A stretch of 6,528 bases of DNA from Candidatus Uhrbacteria bacterium (GTDB lineage Bacteria > Patescibacteriota > Patescibacteriia > 2-12-FULL-60-25), in the NCBI GenBank assembly GCA_023246415.1, contig JAHFIK010000051.1, forward strand, positions 1 through 6,528, in the 5' to 3' direction. Both the position numbers and the translations under genes were made by a program. Positions 1-4,847 of the stretch are shown here, one piece after another. Numbering within the stretch: the stretch's first letter is position 1; each line of letters starts with the position of its first letter. The notes under the pieces are model-generated. The model was not told where the DNA came from. It saw nothing but the letters and a program-made list of their open reading frames with translations, and did no database searches.

Positions 1-907
1 CGACCTTCTTTGAAATCACGTCGACCATGACCGACGTCCCGTCGGGCAATCCGAGTGTGAGGACGTCATACGTCGGATCATATCCCTTGAATGAGAGCAT
101 CGGGTACGTCCATCCGCCGTTTTCAACATCTTCTCCGATACATGCAACTTTTGTCGATGGGAGCGAGAAGAGCTGACCATCTACGCGGACTCCCGTCATT
201 GTAACCGGTGGCCCTTCTCTGTCGATCGGACCATCACACGCCGAAGTGAACACGAGCGAGATTGGGAAGCGATCCCCTGCCGAATTCACAATATTCACCG
301 TATCCGTCCCGTCATTGAGATACGAGAACGTTTCCCGTCCATACGCATCAAAACGATCATATTCGTAATTGTGATAGTTCGCATTCCGATCTCCGTCTGA
401 ACCAATCGTTAACACGCTCTCATTGCCGTCACGTGTCGATGAGACGGCTGGCGAGCCGTCTGATTCCGTAGAAAAACTTTTAACGAGATCAAAGCTATAC
501 GAAGACATATACGACCGCATCAAGCCGAACCAAAGTAGATACGCGGGTTTTGAATTAGGTAGCACGGTCTTTACAAGCAACACGACATCTTTTTCTCCTT
601 CGCCGCCCCCATTGTAGGGTGGGAGTTCATACGCGGTCACCACCGTCTGCGATTGGTTCAGCTGCGCTATTGCTTCTTGAACCGCGGAAGTACCACCTTG
701 CGCTGCCTGCGATTTCTTTCCGGGCACGGATGGTGTCGTATGCAATCTTGCTGCTGATCTCGCTTGATAGAGCGCCATGATCTCCTGCCGTGCCTGCGCA
801 AGACGTACCCGCTGACGCGTGATCACCTCCGATGCCAGATAGCCGATCGAGACGATAATCGTAAAAAATGCGAGGAGCACGATCATGCGCACGTACTTTG
901 GCTTCAT
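1..907 (-). CDS. Membrane-anchored extracytoplasmic protein, unknown function (3' end outside window)
   Basis: The reverse strand reads without a stop from ATG at 907 to the window edge, giving 302 residues and no C-terminus. Residues 1-7 are basic (MKPKYVR). One hydrophobic segment at about 8-25 follows and fits a signal anchor or uncleaved signal peptide. Residues 27-54 are a charged Arg/Gln/Ala-rich stretch likely to be helical, and 56-75 is a Pro/Ser/Gln-rich linker. From about 86 onwards the composition suits a soluble, beta-rich domain facing outwards, with many Asp, Gly, Ser and Tyr. C224 and C256 are the only cysteines seen and could form a disulfide. I recognise no family. There is no Gly-Phe-type prepilin cleavage motif, so it is not an obvious pilin despite the nearby pilus ATPase. 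The start is supported by the membrane segment beginning directly after it and by a -10 box 8 nt upstream. No Shine-Dalgarno is visible. The gene is divergent from the membrane protein gene at 1111. Confidence 0.85.
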   Translation of the reverse strand, partial: MKPKYVRMIVLLAFFTIIVSIGYLASEVITRQRVRLAQARQEIMALYQARSAARLHTTPSVPGKKSQAAQGGTSAVQEAIAQLNQSQTVVTAYELPPYNGGGEGEKDVVLLVKTVLPNSKPAYLLWFGLMRSYMSSYSFDLVKSFSTESDGSPAVSSTRDGNESVLTIGSDGDRNANYHNYEYDRFDAYGRETFSYLNDGTDTVNIVNSAGDRFPISLVFTSACDGPIDREGPPVTMTGVRVDGQLFSLPSTKVACIGEDVENGGWTYPMLSFKGYDPTYDVLTLGLPDGTSVMVDVISKKV

Positions 908-915
908 ACAGAGGG

Positions 916-943
916 AGTATAGCAACCTCGTAGAAGTCGTGAA
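916..943 (-). promoter_or_regulatory. Extended -10 promoter of the minus-strand gene, probably leaderless
   Basis: On the minus strand, TATACT lies at 921-916. It is preceded by TGC, giving the extended -10 form TGnTATACT. A weak -35 candidate, TTCACG (4 of 6 matches to TTGACA), is at 943-938 with a 16-nt spacer. Only 8 nt separate the -10 box from ATG at 907. Transcription would therefore start within about 0-3 nt of the start codon, leaving no room for a ribosome binding site. Confidence 0.6.
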
Positions 944-956
944 GCGGTCGTACATC

Positions 957-1032
957 GGTAAGTAGGAAGTAGTGAGTGGGAAGTGGGTCGGCCGGATCTT
1001 ACCCACTTCCCACTCACCATTTCCTACTTACC
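957..1032. repeat. 76-bp imperfect palindrome with heptamer-repeat arms and a TCGGCCGG core
   Basis: Two 32-nt arms (957-988 and 1001-1032) are inverted copies matching at 30 of 32 positions, around a 12-nt centre. The left arm from 961 to 988 is four consecutive 7-mers, each beginning AGTRG, so the arm itself is a degenerate 7-bp tandem repeat. Both arm mismatches fall in the same heptamer copy. TCGGCCGG spans 988-995. The element lies between two divergent promoters and has no T-tract, so it cannot be the terminator of either flanking gene. It may be a mobile or propagating palindromic repeat, a protein-binding site, or a cruciform-forming insulator. The sequence does not decide between these. 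Confidence 0.85.
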
Positions 1033-1073
1033 CAAATCACACCCCTACGACATCCTTTCAATGCAACGACTCC

Positions 1074-1101
1074 GTCACTCACCCCGCCCCCGTGATATAC
1101 T
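1074..1101 (+). promoter_or_regulatory. Extended -10 promoter of the membrane protein gene, probably leaderless
   Basis: TATACT lies at 1096-1101, preceded by TGA, giving TGnTATACT as in the divergent promoter. The -35 region is poor: GTCACT at 1074-1079 with a 16-nt spacer has 3 of 6 matches, so the extended -10 probably carries recognition. The -10 box ends 9 nt before ATG at 1111. There is no purine-rich Shine-Dalgarno in the pyrimidine-rich gap, which implies a transcript starting at or very near the start codon. Confidence 0.6.
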
Positions 1102-1110
1102 ACCCCTCGT

Positions 1111-2118
1111 ATGATTCGCACCCATGAACCTATTTACCGCCATATCGTGCGCGAAGCGTTTCGCATTGCATGGGCGGAAAAACGCCTGTGGCTCATCGCC
1201 GTTTTTGCAGGCATCCTCCTTTCTGGAAGCGTGTATGACGTCATCTGGAAAGCATTGAACGCGCTAACGCCGCAAACAACGTTAATCAGCACGGTCGCGA
1301 TCTTTTCGAGCAAGGCCTCCACATCGTGGGTTCATCTTTCCACGGCAAACCTGTTCATCGGTGGCGCACAAGTCCTACTGATCGTCCTGTTCTCATTCGT
1401 CATTGGATTCGCGCTCTTTTCCGCTTCGGTCATCGCGCAATCCACGACGATCTTCGCCATCGGTTCGCATCAGGGGAAGAAAGAAACACTCAAGAACGCC
1501 CTCGCGGTTGGCGCACGCGCGCTCTGGCCGGTCTTCGTCTTAAATCTCGTTGCAATCACCACCCTGTTTGCCTCCCGCGCCCTGATCGCACTCTCGCTGT
1601 CATTCCTCCTTGCCTACGGAAGCGCGGCAACGTTCTTCGCCTACCTCCTGTCATTCATCATCTTTACGGGCGTCGGGATTGCCACAGTCATCATTGAAAT
1701 TCTTGCCCTGAACGCCATGATCCTTCAGGGGGCCACGCTCGCGCAAGCCATTGAACGCGCGTGCATTCTCTTAAAACGGGACTGGGTCATCATCACGGAA
1801 ACGGCCGCGTTACTGTTCGCGATCTCCTTCGGATCCTTCATTCTCATGGTGGCCGCTGGCATGATCGTCACGTTTATTTTCCTGATGCTTTTCCTGATTT
1901 CGATCGCTGCAAAAACCGCACTCATCGCCGCAATCGTTGGGACGATGTACTTCCTCCTCATGGCGGCGTTCATCCTCGCACTCTTCGGATTCATGGTGCT
2001 TGTCCATTACGCCTCCTGGACCCTCCTGTATCGCCGACTCGGTGAAGGCGGGGCTGTTCCAAAACTCCACCGCATCGTTCGTTCGTGGATCCATTCGTAC
2101 AAGGTGAAGGGCGCGTAA
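1111..2118 (+). CDS. Polytopic inner-membrane protein, unknown function
   Basis: This 335-residue protein is dominated by hydrophobic segments. Likely membrane spans are at about residues 26-46, 82-108, 138-160, 174-204, 229-262 and 265-304; the longer stretches could hold two helices each. The N-terminus (1-25) is basic and amphipathic, with a Trp/Lys/Arg cluster before the first span. Polar Lys/Arg loops appear at 118-129 and 220-225, and the C-terminal tail (307-335) is basic and probably cytoplasmic. No catalytic motif is visible and I cannot name a family with confidence. Proteins with this N-terminal pattern (a short amphipathic helix, then an aromatic/basic stretch leading into the first span) are common as hypothetical membrane proteins in Patescibacteria, from general knowledge. 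The ATG at 1111 is set by the adjacent -10 box. The stop codon directly abuts the palindrome at 2119, and the PilB-family gene follows after 89 nt, so cotranscription is likely. Confidence 0.85.
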   Translation: MIRTHEPIYRHIVREAFRIAWAEKRLWLIAVFAGILLSGSVYDVIWKALNALTPQTTLISTVAIFSSKASTSWVHLSTANLFIGGAQVLLIVLFSFVIGFALFSASVIAQSTTIFAIGSHQGKKETLKNALAVGARALWPVFVLNLVAITTLFASRALIALSLSFLLAYGSAATFFAYLLSFIIFTGVGIATVIIEILALNAMILQGATLAQAIERACILLKRDWVIITETAALLFAISFGSFILMVAAGMIVTFIFLMLFLISIAAKTALIAAIVGTMYFLLMAAFILALFGFMVLVHYASWTLLYRRLGEGGAVPKLHRIVRSWIHSYKVKGA

Positions 2119-2202
2119 TTCGTTGCGTCGTCCGTCGTCCGTCGTGACGTCGTTTCGGCCGGCCGGACCGACGCAACGACGGACGACGGACGACGCAACG
2201 AA
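2119..2202. repeat. 84-bp near-perfect palindrome with 7-bp repeat arms and a GGCCGGCC centre
   Basis: Arms 2119-2145 and 2176-2202 are perfect 27-nt inverted copies. Pairing continues through the interior around a centre at 2160.5, which is exactly the middle of the GGCCGGCC octamer at 2157-2164. Over the full 42+42 positions only about four pairs fail (2146, 2147 and 2153, plus a T/G at 2155). The left arm has a 7-bp period: GTCGTNN begins at 2127, 2134 and 2141. The core contains TCGGCCGG (2155-2162), the same octamer as in the palindrome at 957-1032. The element begins directly after a TAA stop and ends 5 nt before the next ATG. It has no T-tract, so it is not a classical intrinsic terminator. 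In RNA it would form a very stable hairpin between two cotranscribed genes. Confidence 0.9.
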
Positions 2203-2207
2203 CCAAC

Positions 2208-4082
2208 ATGCCTACTCCGCCACGCGCACAATCGATTGAAGATCTCATGAAGAAATCGGGACCGGCACCGTCGGCCCCGGCTTCTGCGACTCCGGCAAAA
2301 CAGCCAACCCCATCGCTCCGGAAGAAAACGATCGATGAGATGAACTCGCAGGAAAAACTTGAGGTGAAAATCGGCGAGATCAAAATGCATGATCTCGAGA
2401 AAACGGCACAAACCGATGCGCTGAAGCTCAATCTCCCCTACGTCAACCTCTTCGGATTTCCGATTGCCCCGGAAGCACTCTCCCTGATTGAACGCGAAGA
2501 AGCAAAAGCGAAAAAGATCGTCTGTTTCTTAAAGCTCGGTGACGACCTTCGATTCGCGACCACGGATCCAAACCCGGAAGCCAAAGCGGTCATGGAGCGC
2601 GTGGCAAAAGATCAGTTTGCAAAACCGGTCCTCTACTTCGTCTCGCAGCGCTCATTCGATGCGGCAGAGCGGCTCTACGACGCGCTCCCGGAAGTCCGCG
2701 AAGTCATCTATGGCTACCGGATTGAAGAAGCAGATTTGGAACGGTTCGCGAAAGAAATTACGAACTTTCGAGATCTCCAGGAAAAGATCAATCGCGTTTC
2801 GACCACCGATATCGTGACGCTTATCATTGGCGCAGCCATCAAGAGCAATGCGTCCGATATCCACGTGGAAGCCGAAGAAGAGGACGTTAAAATTCGGTAT
2901 CGCATTGACGGCATCCTGGAAGAAGTGGCGAAGCTGAAACGCGAGGAGTGGAAGCAGATCATCAGCCGGTTAAAGTTGCTCGCCGGCGTTAAAATCAATA
3001 TTACGGATGTTCCGCAAGATGGTCGCATCACCATCTACATGACGAATGAGAAGCTCGATATTCGCGCCTCATTCCTCCCGACGGCCTTTGGCGAATCCGT
3101 GGTCATGCGACTGTTGCGTCCAAAGGCGCTCGCGCTTGAATTCGAATCGCTTGGTATCCGCGGAAAAGCGTTGAGAGACCTGACGCGCGAAGTCCAGCGG
3201 CCAAACGGGATGATTATCACGACCGGACCAACCGGATCCGGAAAAACGACCACGCTCTACGCGATCCTGAAGAAACTGAACACGCCAGACGTCAAAATCA
3301 TCACGCTTGAAGATCCGGTCGAGTACAAGATGGAAGGGATCAATCAGAGCCAAATTCAGCACGACAAAGGATATACGTTTGCCATGGGACTCCGGTCCAT
3401 TCTCCGTCAGGATCCGGACATCGTGATGGTCGGCGAAATTCGCGACCTTGAAACAGCCGACATCGCCATTCAAGCCGCGCTCACGGGTCACCTCGTCATC
3501 TCCACGATCCATACAAACAGCGCCTCGGGAGCCGTTCCGCGGTTCGTGTCCATGGGGGTTAAAAACTTCCTCCTCGCTCCGTCGCTGAACGCCGTTATCG
3601 GACAGCGCCTTGTTCGCCGCCTCTGCAAAACCTGCAAGAAGCAGATTGAAATCTCCCCATCTCTAAAACGACAGGTTATTGAAGAACTCAAGCGTGTTCC
3701 AGAAGCATCCGGTGATCGCCCGAACCTCGACAATCTCACCTTCTGGGGACCACCGGAAGGGAAGAACGACTGCGCCACCTGTGGCGGGCTTGGATACAAA
3801 GGCCAGCTCGGGATCTACGAAATCTTTGCGATGAGCAAAGCCATTGAAGAAGCGATTCTTAAAGAAAACGTTTCTGAAGGGCATATTGAAGACATTGCCC
3901 GTAAAGAAGGGATGGTCACCATGGTGCAAGACGGCCTCTTGAAAGCCATCGATGGCATGACGTCCGTTGAAGAAGTCCTCCGCTCTGCAGCGCTTGAAGA
4001 AGATATTTCAGACGTTCCGGAACAGCCGCCCGAGGCACCCACGGCGGTTGCAGCAACCCCCGAGACACCCGCTGCATTATAA
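2208..4082 (+). CDS. pilB: GspE/PilB-family type IV pilus assembly / type II secretion ATPase
   Basis: This 624-residue cytoplasmic AAA-like ATPase hydrolyses ATP to drive pilin or pseudopilin assembly at the inner membrane. Residues 1-45 are a Pro/Ala/Lys-rich, probably disordered leader. About 60-165 resembles the MshEN/GspE N-terminal domain. ASDIH at 215-219 and the RYRIDG stretch begin the C-terminal ATPase domain. Walker A is GPTGSGKT at 340-347 (K346). The Asp box is ITLEDPVEY at 365-373. Walker B is DPDIVMVGEIRD at 402-413 (E410). The His box TGHLVISTIHTN spans 426-437. Two CxxC pairs (C473/C476 and C522/C525), 45 residues apart, form the family's zinc-binding module. A Pro/Ala-rich tail fills about 603-624. 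Assembly ATPases usually have the tetracysteine module while PilT retraction ATPases lack it, so PilB/GspE is preferred; the two cannot be separated here. No Shine-Dalgarno precedes ATG 2208, which lies 5 nt after a large hairpin. In-frame ATG 2247 is an alternative start. Confidence 0.95.
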   Translation: MPTPPRAQSIEDLMKKSGPAPSAPASATPAKQPTPSLRKKTIDEMNSQEKLEVKIGEIKMHDLEKTAQTDALKLNLPYVNLFGFPIAPEALSLIEREEAKAKKIVCFLKLGDDLRFATTDPNPEAKAVMERVAKDQFAKPVLYFVSQRSFDAAERLYDALPEVREVIYGYRIEEADLERFAKEITNFRDLQEKINRVSTTDIVTLIIGAAIKSNASDIHVEAEEEDVKIRYRIDGILEEVAKLKREEWKQIISRLKLLAGVKINITDVPQDGRITIYMTNEKLDIRASFLPTAFGESVVMRLLRPKALALEFESLGIRGKALRDLTREVQRPNGMIITTGPTGSGKTTTLYAILKKLNTPDVKIITLEDPVEYKMEGINQSQIQHDKGYTFAMGLRSILRQDPDIVMVGEIRDLETADIAIQAALTGHLVISTIHTNSASGAVPRFVSMGVKNFLLAPSLNAVIGQRLVRRLCKTCKKQIEISPSLKRQVIEELKRVPEASGDRPNLDNLTFWGPPEGKNDCATCGGLGYKGQLGIYEIFAMSKAIEEAILKENVSEGHIEDIARKEGMVTMVQDGLLKAIDGMTSVEEVLRSAALEEDISDVPEQPPEAPTAVAATPETPAAL

Positions 4083-4130
4083 AAAAAAGAAAAGACGGCA
4101 CCGCATTCCAACGGTGCCGTTTCGTTTTCT
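4083..4130. terminator. Bidirectional intrinsic terminator between convergent genes
   Basis: A perfect 9-bp stem (ACGGCACCG at 4095-4103, complement at 4112-4120) encloses an 8-nt loop. A run of A's precedes it (4081-4093) and a T-rich run follows it (TTTCGTTTTC, 4120-4129). Each strand therefore reads as a GC hairpin followed by U's. It lies 12 nt after the PilB-family stop and 25 nt beyond the stop of the convergent minus-strand gene, and can serve both. Confidence 0.85.
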
Positions 4131-4144
4131 GAAACCCAGGAAGA

Positions 4145-4738
4145 TCAGGCCGCCAACTCGCTGGCGAGCTGCCATCCGTACGCAATACAGGCATCGACGA
4201 TGGGACATATCGTACTCGCCGCACCGCCATACGCAACGTCATACCCGACAGTCAGAGAAGACCGCTTCGATGGACGGTATCCGGATTTCGGCATTCCTCC
4301 GTGAAGCGTCAGTGTCCCAAGAGCTGAATTGTTGTAGTTGCTCTGATGCTGATCGAAGAAAAAGTCGACTTCACCGTAATACCCGCGTTTTGCATAAGCT
4401 TCGATCAATCGCTCGAATCCGATGAATAACGCATGACAGGATGGACCGACGTTTTCACCGAAGATCAAACGGTTCGGCAACATCTCGCCCAACACAAGCG
4501 GAACGAGATCAACGAACTGATGGATGCGCTCCGACGTGAACGATGGCGAAATCCGATTCAACCCATTAAAACGGTACCCCGTATCTGGTGACGCTTCGCC
4601 ATGCTCGACAAGATACCCTGGCGCGATGATCTGGCCGTCTGCCCACCCCCATGTGGCGAACAGTTTCAGCACCTCCGAGAGATGTTCCATGGTTTCAGGA
4701 ATTTCAAAGGACATTGTGTGACTCATGATGCGATCCAT
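4145..4738 (-). CDS. Hypothetical protein, 197 residues, no family recognised
   Basis: The gene runs from ATG at 4738 to TGA at 4147-4145. The start is well supported by AAAGGAG at 4750-4744, 5 nt upstream, the only strong ribosome binding site in the window. Internal Met codons at residues 5 and 9 are alternatives. The protein appears soluble: no signal peptide or clear membrane span. Visible features include a Trp/Gly-rich patch at 30-41, a hydrophobic helix-like stretch at 74-88, and an aromatic run, GYYGEVDFFF, at 119-128. A Gly/Ala-rich C-terminal part (165-197) contains C178 and C184, with a third cysteine at 101. I see no catalytic signature and assign no function. It ends convergently against the PilB-family gene over a shared terminator. 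It is divergent from the 408-residue orphan at 4848, with which it shares a 109-bp control region, so the two may be co-regulated. Confidence 0.75.
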   Translation of the reverse strand: MDRIMSHTMSFEIPETMEHLSEVLKLFATWGWADGQIIAPGYLVEHGEASPDTGYRFNGLNRISPSFTSERIHQFVDLVPLVLGEMLPNRLIFGENVGPSCHALFIGFERLIEAYAKRGYYGEVDFFFDQHQSNYNNSALGTLTLHGGMPKSGYRPSKRSSLTVGYDVAYGGAASTICPIVDACIAYGWQLASELAA

Positions 4739-4743
4739 ACGGA

Positions 4744-4750
4744 CTCCTTT
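4744..4750 (-). promoter_or_regulatory. Strong Shine-Dalgarno for the 197-residue orphan
   Basis: On the minus strand AAAGGAG precedes ATG 4738 with a 5-nt spacer. This fixes the start and shows that the organism uses anti-Shine-Dalgarno pairing for some genes. The genes starting at 907 and 1111 have none. Confidence 0.75.
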
Positions 4751-4778
4751 TGCAACCGGTTCGGAAACGGTGTATCAC
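4750..4778 (+). promoter_or_regulatory. Candidate upstream promoter of the 408-residue orphan
   Basis: TTGCAA (4750-4755) and TATCAC (4773-4778) have a 17-nt spacer, each matching 4 of 6 consensus bases. Transcription would start near 4785 and give a leader of about 60 nt that contains the 4814-4841 hairpin. It overlaps the Shine-Dalgarno region of the divergent gene. The match is modest and an alternative promoter exists at 4864. Confidence 0.3.
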
Positions 4779-4813
4779 AGGCCGCCGATGAGCTCAAGAT
4801 CCTACCGAAGACT

Positions 4814-4841
4814 TCACCAGATAGAAAACGCGATCTGGTGA
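4814..4841. promoter_or_regulatory. Inverted repeat TCACCAGAT-N10-ATCTGGTGA: operator or leader hairpin
   Basis: Perfect 9-bp arms at 4814-4822 and 4833-4841 are separated by 10 nt, between two divergent genes. As DNA, the dyad suits a site for a dimeric regulator. As RNA, the right arm contains GGTGA (4837-4841), the only Shine-Dalgarno-like sequence for a TTG start at 4848, so the hairpin would mask it. A second short dyad, GATCTC (4840-4845) with GAGATC (4852-4857), overlaps the first by two bases and surrounds that TTG. Confidence 0.55.
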
Positions 4842-4847
4842 TCTCAT

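Noticed and set aside
442..461. Inverted repeat with 8-bp arms and a GGCG loop
   Set aside because: It is inside a coding region, has no T-tract on either strand and no neighbouring gene end. It is most likely incidental to the encoded Ser/Asp/Gly stretch.
423..617. A 64-codon plus-strand open frame
   Set aside because: It lies entirely inside the longer minus-strand frame at 1-907, which has a start, a membrane segment and a promoter. The plus frame has none of these.
1..907. Type IV pilin or pseudopilin
   Set aside because: The N-terminal membrane segment lacks a Gly-Phe/Met prepilin peptidase site and the conserved Glu at position 5 of the mature protein.
2119..2202. Intrinsic terminator for the membrane protein gene
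   Set aside because: The hairpin is strong, but no U-run follows on the plus strand and the next ATG comes 5 nt later.
957..2202. CRISPR array or transposon ends
   Set aside because: The two palindromes differ in arm sequence, are over 1 kb apart and have no regularly spaced direct repeats. There is no transposase and no visible target-site duplication at either element.
4773..4797. Minus-strand promoter for the 197-residue orphan (TTGAGC and GATACA)
   Set aside because: The spacer is only 15 nt and the -10 matches at 3 of 6 positions, too weak to list. The promoter is probably in this region but I cannot place it.
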